Under the pieces are notes generated by a model. That model ran no database searches. It was not told where the DNA came from and saw only the letters and a program-made list of their open reading frames with translations. This document shows positions 28,938-36,617 of a stretch of 64,000 bases of DNA, one piece after another. This stretch comes from Enterococcus ureilyticus (GTDB lineage Bacteria > Bacillota > Bacilli > Lactobacillales > Enterococcaceae), in contig NZ_MIKC01000001.1 of NCBI RefSeq assembly GCF_001730315.1, positions 1-64,000 of the forward strand. The letters are read 5' to 3'. Numbering within the stretch: the stretch's first letter is position 1; every line of letters begins with the position of its first letter. Made by a program: the position numbers and the translations under genes.

Positions 28938-29477
28938 ATGAAAGAAGAATTTGTTGTGTATCGAAGTAAAGGAAAACAGTTTTTATTGGTTATGTTAGCG
29001 ATTATGATGACTATTGTATCTATTTTCTTGATTTTTACTAAGGATTTTGAAATCGATTTTTTAGGCTCAAGTTCTACTTATATTATTACGTTGATTGGCA
29101 TAATCGGCGTTACTTTATTTGGTTTTTTTTCTATCTATTCTATAAAGCAATTATTTTCGGAAAAGCCAGTTGTCGTCTTAACAAAACAAGGTTTTTATGA
29201 TTATTCTAGTGCTATGGCTACAAAAGATCATTTGATTCCTTGGGACGACGTCTCTGATATCGGTATTTTTACTATTTCTGGTCAAAATTTCATCACGATT
29301 AGACTTAATAATAGAGAAGCATTCTTAGCGTCGTTAAGTCCAATCGTACGAAAAGCCACCCAAGCAAACTTAAAGTTAGGTTCATATGAAATCAACATCA
29401 CAATGCAAAGTGCTAAGGACGTTTCTTTAGAGGAATTACTTGAACAAATGTTTACGTTTCTTGAAGCAACTGAATAA
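28938..29477 (+). CDS. Two-helix membrane protein, STM3941-family-like
   Basis: A 179-residue protein with two membrane segments (about 14-35 and 46-68) and a C-terminal cytoplasmic domain containing VVLTKQGFYDYSS and IPWDDVSDIGIF, which looks like a PH-like beta domain. The pattern fits the uncharacterised STM3941 family, from memory. ATG 28938 is chosen for AAAGGAG at correct spacing; an upstream in-frame ATG at 28902 has no such site. No function is known. Confidence 0.75.
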   Translation: MKEEFVVYRSKGKQFLLVMLAIMMTIVSIFLIFTKDFEIDFLGSSSTYIITLIGIIGVTLFGFFSIYSIKQLFSEKPVVVLTKQGFYDYSSAMATKDHLIPWDDVSDIGIFTISGQNFITIRLNNREAFLASLSPIVRKATQANLKLGSYEINITMQSAKDVSLEELLEQMFTFLEATE

Positions 29478-29528
29478 AAGCGAGTGTAAAACAAAAATAA
29501 AATTCACTTTTGTTTTACACTCGCTTTT
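29477..29528. terminator. Bidirectional terminator with long stem
   Basis: A stem of about 21 bp starting AAAAGCGAGTGTAAAACAAA (29477..29497 with 29508..29528) separates two convergent genes and ends in a T-run in both directions. Confidence 0.85.
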
Positions 29529-31177
29529 TATTTGTGTTTATATACCCTTGCTTCATATGGAGCAAACATTGTGTGTTGGTGAATCGGATGATCATCTAAA
29601 TTACACAATTGCAGCACCCAGTCTTCAATCTGAACATTGTCTGGTAAATCAGCCGAAGCAAATTCATTGGATAAATTGATGATGACAACATATCGTTCAT
29701 CAGCTAAATAACGACCATACACAAAAAGTTGAGGGTGGTCAGGCAAATATAATGTATATCCACCATAAATTAATGCGTCGCTATGATTTCTCAGCTGAAT
29801 TACTTCTTTATAAAAATTTATAACAGATGCTGGATCTGTTAATTCATCCAACACATTGATCACTTGCTTATTTGGGTTGATCACCATCCATGGCTCTCTT
29901 TTTGAGAAACCAGCGTATTCTTCTGCTGTCCACTGCATGGGTGTTCTTGCATTATCTCTAGCCGTTTTACGAATCACATTCATCGCTTTTTGCGGTGTAA
30001 CCCCAGCTTGGATCATTTCATGATAAAAGTTTTTAGTATCAACTGCATCGATATCATCGATCGAAGCAAATGGCATATTGGTCATTCCAATTTCTTGCCC
30101 TTGATAAATAAACGGGGTTCCCTGCAACAAAAGAAACGTTAAAGCTAACGCTTTAGCAGACGCTTGCCAGAAAACGGCCTCCTCACTGCCAAAACTAGAT
30201 ACTGAGCGTGGAATATCATGATTTTCCATATAAAGAGCGTTCCAGCCTTTTCCATCTGCTAAGGCATTTTGCCAAGCAGTGAGCGCTTGTTTAAACTGGA
30301 TAACATCTAAGCCTTCCTGTTCCTCTTTGTTCCAGAGAGAAATGTGGTCAAATTCAAAAAGCATATTGAAATACCCTTCTGACTCGCCTACCCAGTTATG
30401 CGCTTCAGCCGCACTTACGCCATTGGCTTCTCCTACTGTTAGAATGTCCCTTTTTTTAAAAATATCCCTTAACTCTTCTAAATGTGTTTCAATTCCTGGA
30501 ACATTTTTAAATACCGCAAAAGGATCTTCCGTTAAGCTTGTTGTAAATGGCGCCTTTTTAATATGAGAAATGGCATCGACACGAAATCCATCGATTCCTT
30601 TATCCAACCACCAATTGACCATAGTAAATAAATCTCTTTTGACACGAGGATTTTCCCAATTCAGATCGGGCTGTTCCTTGGCAAAAACATGGAGATAATA
30701 CTGCTTAGTTGTTTCATCATATTCCCAAGCAGATCCTCCAAAAATAGATAACCAATCATTTGGCGGTCCATCTATTGTACCATCTGCCCAAATATAGTAG
30801 TCTCGATAATCATCTTTTACAGAAGATCTTGATTCAATAAACCAAGAGTGTTGATTAGAAGTATGATTAATCACTAAATCCATGATTACCTTGATTCCAT
30901 ATTCGTGGGCTTCTGATAACAATAAATCAAATTCTTCCATTGTACCAAATAGTCCCATAATGTTTTGATAGTCACTGATATCATAGCCATTGTCCACATT
31001 AGGAGATTCGTAAATAGGGGTAATCCAGATAAAACCAATGCCCAAATCCTTGAGATAATCTAGTTTTGAACGAATCCCATTTAAATCACCGATCCCATCG
31101 TTATTTGTATCCATAAAACTAGCCGGATAGATCTGATATCCAACAGCTTCCTTCCACCATGTTCGTTTGATTACCAT
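29528..31177 (-). CDS. GH13 alpha-glucosidase (oligo-1,6-glucosidase-like)
   Basis: A 549-residue cytoplasmic glycoside hydrolase family 13 enzyme. Conserved regions: DLVINHTS (100-107), GFRVDAISH with nucleophile Asp201, TVGEANG with acid/base Glu250, and ENHDIPR with Asp321. The length and VINHTS/GFRVD pattern suit the oligo-1,6-glucosidase/dextran glucosidase group. Trehalose-6-phosphate hydrolase is a close alternative. There is no signal peptide, so it acts on imported oligosaccharides. GGAGGG precedes the ATG. No transport gene adjoins it. Confidence 0.88.
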   Translation of the reverse strand: MVIKRTWWKEAVGYQIYPASFMDTNNDGIGDLNGIRSKLDYLKDLGIGFIWITPIYESPNVDNGYDISDYQNIMGLFGTMEEFDLLLSEAHEYGIKVIMDLVINHTSNQHSWFIESRSSVKDDYRDYYIWADGTIDGPPNDWLSIFGGSAWEYDETTKQYYLHVFAKEQPDLNWENPRVKRDLFTMVNWWLDKGIDGFRVDAISHIKKAPFTTSLTEDPFAVFKNVPGIETHLEELRDIFKKRDILTVGEANGVSAAEAHNWVGESEGYFNMLFEFDHISLWNKEEQEGLDVIQFKQALTAWQNALADGKGWNALYMENHDIPRSVSSFGSEEAVFWQASAKALALTFLLLQGTPFIYQGQEIGMTNMPFASIDDIDAVDTKNFYHEMIQAGVTPQKAMNVIRKTARDNARTPMQWTAEEYAGFSKREPWMVINPNKQVINVLDELTDPASVINFYKEVIQLRNHSDALIYGGYTLYLPDHPQLFVYGRYLADERYVVIINLSNEFASADLPDNVQIEDWVLQLCNLDDHPIHQHTMFAPYEARVYKHK

Positions 31178-31295
31178 ATCATACCCTCCTAACTATATTT
31201 TCTTCATTATATAAGATGTATAGAAAAAACGTATCTGAAATGCACACAACGGCAACGCCTTTAGATAAATTTATAGTTCACTCTTTTAAAGAAAA

Positions 31296-31543
31296 AACTT
31301 GAGTCTGGGAAATAACTCTACGAGTTATCTCTCAGACTCAAGGAATCCGAATAACCGGTGGGAGCAGGAAGCAACTCCTTCGGAAATAAGTTGATATTGT
31401 ACAGTACTTACTTGGTCACAAACATTTGAAGAACAACAATTAGGAATCAGCTCACATCGAAATTGAAAATTCCGTGTTCTTGTCATTTTCGTAAATTTCC
31501 TCTTATTTCTTGGAGTTAAACACTTCTGTCTAAGCCTTAAGTT
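31296..31543 (+). repeat. Second full-length copy of the MITE-like repeat
   Basis: This 248-base element starts AACTTGAGTCTGGGAAATA and shares with 16967..17199 the hairpin core ATAACTCTACGAGTTAT, the inner CTCTCAGACTCAAGGAAT, the CTTCGGAAATAAGTTGA block and the closing CTTATTTCT..GAGTTAAACACTTCTGTC. The middle third differs, so copies look modular. It fills most of the 390-base gap between the GH13 and SDR genes. Confidence 0.72.
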
Positions 31544-31565
31544 ACAATTGAATAAAATCTAATGA

Positions 31566-32306
31566 TTAAGCTAAAATCCCACCATCTGCTATAAATTCAC
31601 TGCCTGTTGAATAGGAAGAATCATCCGAAGCTAAAAATAAAACTAATTTTGAAATTTCCTTTGGCTCTGCCATTCTTTTCATAGGAATTGTTTGTTCGAA
31701 TTGTTCAATAGCTTTTTTTTGTTCTCCAGTCGCTTGGGTCACCATTGGTGTGATAACGCCGCCTGGATGAACAGAATTTACTCGAATATTCTTATCTGCA
31801 AATTCTAACGCAGCACATTTTGTTAGTCCCCTAACTGCAAATTTCGAACTGACGTAACCGTAACCGCCAATACTCCCTTCAAATCCTTCAATCGAAGATA
31901 TATTAATAATCGAAGCAGAACGACTTTTTTCCATAAGTGATACAGCTGTCTTCATTCCTAAAAAGACAGATAATTGATTAATCTCTATCGTTCTCATAAA
32001 TTCTTCTTGACTGGTATTGATCAATTCATTAAATACACTAATTCCTGCATTATTAACAAGAATATCTAAAACACCTTTTTCTTTTTCAATTTGCTCTATT
32101 GCAGCTTGCCATTGCTCTTCTTTGGTAACAACTAAATGCAGAAAATGGGCCTTGTCTCCTAACGCAGCAGCGGTCTTACTTCCTTTTTCGTCATCAATGT
32201 CTGCAATATAAACGGTCGCACCTTCCTTGCTGAATAAGGTAGCATGTTCTTTCCCCATCCCCATTGAAGCACCAGTGATCAACGCAATTTTGCCTTCTAA
32301 TCTCAT
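31566..32306 (-). CDS. Short-chain dehydrogenase/reductase
   Basis: A 246-residue SDR of the classical type: NAD(P)-binding TGASMGMGK at the N-terminus, NNAG at about 86-89, and the active-site Ser...YGYVSSK (Tyr-x3-Lys). The C-terminal GGILA closes a typical fold like 3-oxoacyl or 3-alpha-hydroxysteroid dehydrogenases. The substrate is unknown. ATG 32306 lies well placed after GGAGGAT; an upstream TTG overlaps that site. Confidence 0.85.
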   Translation of the reverse strand: MRLEGKIALITGASMGMGKEHATLFSKEGATVYIADIDDEKGSKTAAALGDKAHFLHLVVTKEEQWQAAIEQIEKEKGVLDILVNNAGISVFNELINTSQEEFMRTIEINQLSVFLGMKTAVSLMEKSRSASIINISSIEGFEGSIGGYGYVSSKFAVRGLTKCAALEFADKNIRVNSVHPGGVITPMVTQATGEQKKAIEQFEQTIPMKRMAEPKEISKLVLFLASDDSSYSTGSEFIADGGILA

Positions 32307-32580
32307 TAAATAATCCTCCAATCCTAAAATAGAATAAAACTAAAAATGTCAAAAAACATTTACACTCATTATAACGCTAAATATACTTTTGTAAATGGTT
32401 CTTAGCTACTATTAGACAAAATAAAAAATACTCTTTAGCCAAGACTATTTTAATCTGTAATCATTTTAATTGGAATGACATACTGTGTAATCTTTCTACT
32501 ATATAAAAAAGAGTATACTAAAATAAATTGATGAAAAATATTTAGTTTTTTAACTATACGTCGTATTTGGAGGATCAGAA

Positions 32581-33156
32581 ATGTATCACTTACTCTACTC
32601 TATTGAAAATGCTATAAAAAATTTAGTTCGAACAAAAGAATTACTTTTTACTATACTTATCATTTTTTTAATTAGTTCTTTTACTTTTACAAGTTACTAC
32701 TTATTCAGTCTTATTAATTCTTGGAAAAACATGCTGATGAATGAAGATAATTTTATTACATTGATTCCTGTTAATATTTTTCATTTTTTAATTGCTATTA
32801 TCTTTTTTACGTCATTTCTTTTTTTGATTTTCTATACCAGAAATGCTTTTCGTTCATTTTTCTTCATGCAAAAAGATGATATTCGCACTATGAGTTTTAT
32901 TGGGCTTCCTTTTTCTATCCTGAGTTTTGAATTTGCCATTCAACCTGTCATTTGTTTAAGTATACTTTTACCACTATCTGCTGTTGTTGGAAAAATAATC
33001 GTTAATCAATTTATTTCAGATTTTATGAGTACTCTTGAGTTAAATTTAACTCAATTAAATGATTTGTTTTTTATTATTTTACTAATCTTCTTCTCTTGTG
33101 TGGTTATATTTTTTTCAACATTCTTCTTTATTCGACGAATGATAGAGCAGGTGTAG
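32581..33156 (+). CDS. Orphan polytopic membrane protein, FtsX-permease-like
   Basis: A 191-residue, very hydrophobic protein with four likely membrane segments (about 20-42, 65-86, 112-137, 160-187). The spacing of one N-terminal helix and three C-terminal helices around DIRTMSFIGLPFS recalls a short FtsX-like ABC permease domain, but no ATPase gene adjoins. GGAGGATCAGAA precedes the ATG. It may be a remnant or a small partner of the neighbouring cassette. The product is very AT-rich in codon use. Confidence 0.6.
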   Translation: MYHLLYSIENAIKNLVRTKELLFTILIIFLISSFTFTSYYLFSLINSWKNMLMNEDNFITLIPVNIFHFLIAIIFFTSFLFLIFYTRNAFRSFFFMQKDDIRTMSFIGLPFSILSFEFAIQPVICLSILLPLSAVVGKIIVNQFISDFMSTLELNLTQLNDLFFIILLIFFSCVVIFFSTFFFIRRMIEQV

Positions 33157-33267
33157 TATTAGTTGTAGCACACTATGTTACCTTGTCTTATTTCTTAATG
33201 GATAAAAAAGAACCTTGATCTTGATTATCTGGTTGTTGCGTATTACATCACACTCTTTTCTAAACGA

Positions 33268-33303
33268 TACAAAAAAATGATGAACTTTTAGAAGCTCATC
33301 GTT
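33268..33303 (-). terminator. Terminator of the lipase cassette
   Basis: On the minus strand GATGA...TCATC form a short stem with outer AACG/CATT pairing and are followed by seven T residues, 22 bases after the last gene of the cassette. Confidence 0.55.
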
Positions 33304-33324
33304 TTCCTTCTTCTGTGATAGTTG

Positions 33325-33582
33325 TTAGTTTTTTGAGGTATTTTCAAACGTTGTCTTTACTTTTGTTACCCACGCCCCTTTAGCTGAGGATTGAAAGTTT
33401 GAAATATAGTTTGCACTACTATTTTTTAATCGTTCTACTCTAGCTTGTCCCATGCTTTTAACTAGTTGCTTTTTCGTTTCTGCCGTTTGAACACATGGCG
33501 GAGCAACCATGCCACGTATCAGTGCTTTTTCCAATTCTTTTCTTAATCTTTTTAACTCCATTTTCATTTTTTCACTACTCAT
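33325..33582 (-). CDS. Small helical protein, candidate T7SS partner (TlaA-like)
   Basis: An 85-residue basic, mostly helical protein with no signal peptide. The N-terminal 25 residues form a charged helix (MELKRLRKELEKAL), and the C-terminal part has SSAKGAWVTKV. It overlaps the preceding gene by 8 bases, implying coupled translation. Small helical proteins coded with LXG or TslA-type effectors act as secretion partners that complete the type VII targeting signal. That role is inferred from gene order and size, not from a recognised family signature. Confidence 0.6.
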   Translation of the reverse strand: MSSEKMKMELKRLRKELEKALIRGMVAPPCVQTAETKKQLVKSMGQARVERLKNSSANYISNFQSSAKGAWVTKVKTTFENTSKN

Positions 33583-33946
33583 TTTCTTTTTTTCTCTCCT
33601 TCTCTTTTAAAAGAGTAAGTTCATCTTCTATTAATCGGGTTTGTTTCTTATAATGAATCGTATTTTCTTCTTGTTTATCTTCTAATTCTTTCATTGTTTG
33701 ATTAACAACCCTATCCCCATCATCTTTGCATTGTTCTAACAGATGGTATACTCTACTCATATTTACTGGTTCACTATATTCTGCTTGCTGATAATGATAG
33801 CGATAATTTTCTGAAAGATTTTCTAACTCACGACCAAACTTTTGCTTTTCATAAAAGGCTTCTTCTAACTCATCTTCACTCTTTCTTTGGTTCTTTTCAT
33901 ACTCTGATTCTAAATCTGCTAGTTGATTTATATATGTTCTTTCCAT
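33575..33946 (-). CDS. Helical coiled-coil protein, candidate T7SS partner (TlaA-like)
   Basis: A 123-residue acidic, highly charged protein predicted as nearly all helix with heptad-like patterning (QLADLESEYEKN, LLEQCKDDGDRV, LIEDELTLLKEKER). It has no signal peptide and no enzyme motif. It starts 6 bases after the stop of the lipase gene, with AAGGGGAT upstream. Size, composition and position fit the first of two helical partners of a TslA-type type VII substrate. It could alternatively be a chaperone-like protein of other function. Confidence 0.62.
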   Translation of the reverse strand: MERTYINQLADLESEYEKNQRKSEDELEEAFYEKQKFGRELENLSENYRYHYQQAEYSEPVNMSRVYHLLEQCKDDGDRVVNQTMKELEDKQEENTIHYKKQTRLIEDELTLLKEKERKKENE

Positions 33947-33952
33947 GAGAGT

Positions 33953-35218
33953 TTATCCCCTTATTTGTCTAGCCAGGTCCTGGTCTGTTTCGACCTGTTT
34001 GTTAATTGATGATTGGACTTGACTGATTAAATCATAGTATTCTTGCTGAATTAAAGATAATTCTGATATTTTTTGTGCATATTCTTCTTTTGGTTCTATT
34101 CGGACAAATGGTTCTGTTGCCCCACCTGCATTTAAAGAATCTACCACTTCACCTTGAACTAATGTGGCCCCTACAGAATCTCCCATTTTGACTGTATTCG
34201 TCCATAACTTATCGGAATCTTTCTTCGCTTCTTGATACATTTTTTTGATATCATCTATTTCAATTTGAAGGGTTTTACTCATTCCTTGTGTTAAAATCAG
34301 TGCTTCAGACGCATCCAAATAAATTTCTTCTGAAGCAGATAAGCCTCCTCCGCTTTTTAAAAACTTTGCTCGCAACACGTCTAATGCTTTTAATTTACTC
34401 CGAGTATCTGTGTGAACTTTTTGTTGTGCCGCATAAATTTTATTTAAATCTGGAGTATGTTGCCGAATAAATTCTTGTTCTTTTTTTGTTAAGAATCCAG
34501 TAATATCATGAGCTTTCCCATTTTTTATAACAATAATCTTCCCAGGATAGACACTACCTGGCACTCCATTGGCTGCCTTATTCAATGGGTCATCTTCAGA
34601 AACAAAATAAATGATATTTCCGCTATATCGTCCAAATAAATCAGATAATTCTTGTTGATTCGACTTCTTTAGATTTCCTAATAAATTCATTAGAGGGGCT
34701 GAATTGTAAAGAATGATATTGGGAATATTGTATTCCATGCCCATGATTGTTCCATTTCTTCCACCTAGAGAATGACCTGTAACAGTGTCGATGTTATAGC
34801 CATTTGCTTTTAAATCATCCATAAATATATGACTAGCATCAAAATAGGTAGAGGACGGGCCATCCCCTTTAAAGGCTATGTTCCCCCATTGTCCAACATC
34901 TTTAGAACCTTCTCCAAAAAAACCATTTTCAAAGTTAGTTCCAGCAAAACCAACGATAACTTTTCCTGTATTGTTATCTAGAAATGCTACACCACTTGAA
35001 CTTGTTTTAGGGTCGTAGAACGAATCTATATAGTCTAAATTTGCAGGGAAATTCCCAGCATCTTTTAAGTTATTTAATTTTGCTCCAATTTTATTTTTAG
35101 AAACCCCCTTTACCATTGCATTCTCTACTTCATATGAAATCGTTGATACTGCACTGGTGGATTCACTGTTATTTTTCAAATTTTCTATTTTTTCCTGATT
35201 GAATTTATAATCACTCAT
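33953..35218 (-). CDS. TslA-like lipase effector with helical C-terminus (type VII secretion)
   Basis: A 421-residue protein without a signal peptide. The N-terminal half (about 25-260) is an alpha/beta-hydrolase of the lipase class: the nucleophile elbow GHSLGG holds Ser150, an Asp at 209 or 210 (SEDDPLN) and His237 (GKAHDI) could complete the triad, and VIVGFAGT precedes it. The C-terminal third (about 270-421) is helical, ending in EYYDLISQVQSSINKQVETDQDLA. A catalytic N-terminus with a helical C-terminus is the reverse of LXG toxins and matches TslA of Staphylococcus aureus, a type VII secreted phospholipase A reported also in enterococci. It overlaps the lipoprotein gene by 8 bases. GGAGGAT supports the start. 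Confidence 0.8.
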   Translation of the reverse strand: MSDYKFNQEKIENLKNNSESTSAVSTISYEVENAMVKGVSKNKIGAKLNNLKDAGNFPANLDYIDSFYDPKTSSSGVAFLDNNTGKVIVGFAGTNFENGFFGEGSKDVGQWGNIAFKGDGPSSTYFDASHIFMDDLKANGYNIDTVTGHSLGGRNGTIMGMEYNIPNIILYNSAPLMNLLGNLKKSNQQELSDLFGRYSGNIIYFVSEDDPLNKAANGVPGSVYPGKIIVIKNGKAHDITGFLTKKEQEFIRQHTPDLNKIYAAQQKVHTDTRSKLKALDVLRAKFLKSGGGLSASEEIYLDASEALILTQGMSKTLQIEIDDIKKMYQEAKKDSDKLWTNTVKMGDSVGATLVQGEVVDSLNAGGATEPFVRIEPKEEYAQKISELSLIQQEYYDLISQVQSSINKQVETDQDLARQIRG

Positions 35219-35972
35219 TTATGATATCCTCCGATGAAAGAGGTTGAAAATCAATGGAATCACTGAAATACACATCTATCTTTTTGTCAAAAGTAAATTC
35301 CAATTGATTATACCCCACCGAATTTCCTTCTAAATCTCCAAGTCCTTTCAGCAATAATGTAGGTGATTTTTCTGTAGGAATTTCATAACGTTCTCTCAGA
35401 GCTTGAACATTATTGTCATTATTGGTCAATTGATATTCTAACTCGTATAAAGGTACTTCTGGATTATATAATTTATCAATGTTTTCATAAGTATTTAAGG
35501 ATTTGAAATTACCATATTGAACAAAAAACTGAAAATTCTTTATTTTTTCTGATAATTTCTTATCGTCCAATTCTTTGATTGAGCGAATTCTTGCTCCATC
35601 TAAAGTTATTGGGTATTTTTTTTCTTCAACCCCTTTTTTAACATCTTTGTAATATTTTCTTACAAAATAAAAACCTGTTCCTTTTTTTGTATTTCGATTT
35701 AATCTTAAAATAGCTCCTTCTGAATACAAATCTCCATCTATTTCATAAGATACTGCCATATCAGTATGTAGTACCCATACACCCTTATCATTATTATCAA
35801 ACTCATCATCTCGGTAGCCTTCCATATCGTAAAAACTTTCTAGATTTGGTGTTGGATATATTGCTAATATTTTATCAAAACTTTGTTCAATTTCCGCTTT
35901 ATTTTTTGTTTCACAACCAGTTAATCCACTCATTATGATTAGTTCTCCTAAAAATAAATATAATTTTTTCAA
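35211..35972 (-). CDS. DUF576/Lpl tandem-type lipoprotein, probable immunity protein
   Basis: A 253-residue lipoprotein: a short signal peptide with lipobox LTGC places the lipidated Cys at residue 20. The mature part has the landmarks of the staphylococcal Csa1/Lpl (DUF576) family as I remember it: YPTPNLESFYDMEGYRDDEFD, FFVQYGNFK, YNPEVPLYELEYQL, LRERYEIPT, LLLKGLGDLEGNSVGY and EFTFDKKIDVYFSDS. It is the first gene of the four-gene unit and overlaps the lipase gene. On the outer face of the membrane it is well placed to neutralise a phospholipase delivered by neighbours. Immunity is inferred from the TslA/TilA precedent. Confidence 0.8.
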   Translation of the reverse strand: MKKLYLFLGELIIMSGLTGCETKNKAEIEQSFDKILAIYPTPNLESFYDMEGYRDDEFDNNDKGVWVLHTDMAVSYEIDGDLYSEGAILRLNRNTKKGTGFYFVRKYYKDVKKGVEEKKYPITLDGARIRSIKELDDKKLSEKIKNFQFFVQYGNFKSLNTYENIDKLYNPEVPLYELEYQLTNNDNNVQALRERYEIPTEKSPTLLLKGLGDLEGNSVGYNQLEFTFDKKIDVYFSDSIDFQPLSSEDIINE

Positions 35973-36374
35973 AATATTATCTCCTTCTGAACAGGATGAA
36001 ACTTATTTAAACCTTAATCAATATTTATTTTACCAAAAGCAGATATATATAGATAGTTATATATGATATTTTCGTTATTTAATTTTATATAATGTTACTG
36101 ATTTATGAATAAAAAAGAGATAGTATGCTTTTAAACTTACTATCTCTTACATCAATATTATACTAGCTTATTAATTGCTTATTTTCAGGCGATAATGACA
36201 TTATTAATAGCCTACTGATTAACATATACTAAATTATCGACTTCTAGCAGTTGGCTTCTATTTACTCCTCAACTTCTTATTTTGTTTCAGTATCAAAGGT
36301 TATTGACATACCTATATTTTCTATAAATCATTGTTTCACTAAGTGCATCAGAACTTTTATACAGTTGTAAAAAA
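35973..36374. other. Intergenic region between cassette and tRNA-Leu
   Basis: I see no gene in these 400 bases. The part next to the lipoprotein gene should hold the cassette promoter, though I could not fix one with confidence. The part next to the tRNA holds a terminator-like hairpin at 36115..36148 with no obvious gene to terminate, which suggests sequence has been lost here. Confidence 0.5.
36115..36148 (-). terminator. Orphan terminator hairpin
   Basis: AAGAGATAGTA (36115..36125) and TACTATCTCTT (36138..36148) form a perfect 11-bp stem. On the minus strand it is followed by TTTTTT. No gene ends just upstream of it on that strand other than the tRNA, which already has its own terminator. 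Confidence 0.6.
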
Positions 36375-36408
36375 AGTGGTAAACCTTATTATAACAAGGT
36401 TTACCACT
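36375..36408 (-). terminator. Terminator of tRNA-Leu
   Basis: A perfect 13-bp stem (AGTGGTAAACCTT with AAGGTTTACCACT) with an 8-base loop is followed on the minus strand by seven T residues, directly after the tRNA 3' end. Confidence 0.85.
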
Positions 36409-36414
36409 AAACTA

Positions 36415-36497
36415 TGCGGCCAAGAAGACTCGAACTTCCACGGGGTTGCCCCCACCAGCCCCTCAAGCTGGCGCGTCTGCCATTCCGCCATGACCGC
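36415..36497 (-). tRNA. tRNA-Leu (anticodon GAG)
   Basis: The minus strand reads GCGGTCATGGCGGAATGG at the 5' end and closes with TGGCCGCA, giving a 7-bp acceptor stem with a wobble pair. The anticodon arm CCAGC-TTGAGGG-GCTGG shows anticodon GAG. A variable arm (GTGGGGGCAACCCC) and the T-arm GAAGTTCGAGTCTTC follow, as expected for a type II leucine tRNA. CCA is not encoded. It is a single-gene unit with its own terminator. Confidence 0.93.
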
Positions 36498-36617
36498 ATA
36501 CGATACTTCATAATAGCTATCTCAATCTATGATAAAATAGGTCCTTCATTTTGTCAATATTTCAATAAGGCGATGATGCTTTTTCTTTTAAATGACTGCT
36601 TAATAAGCTTTGATCGC

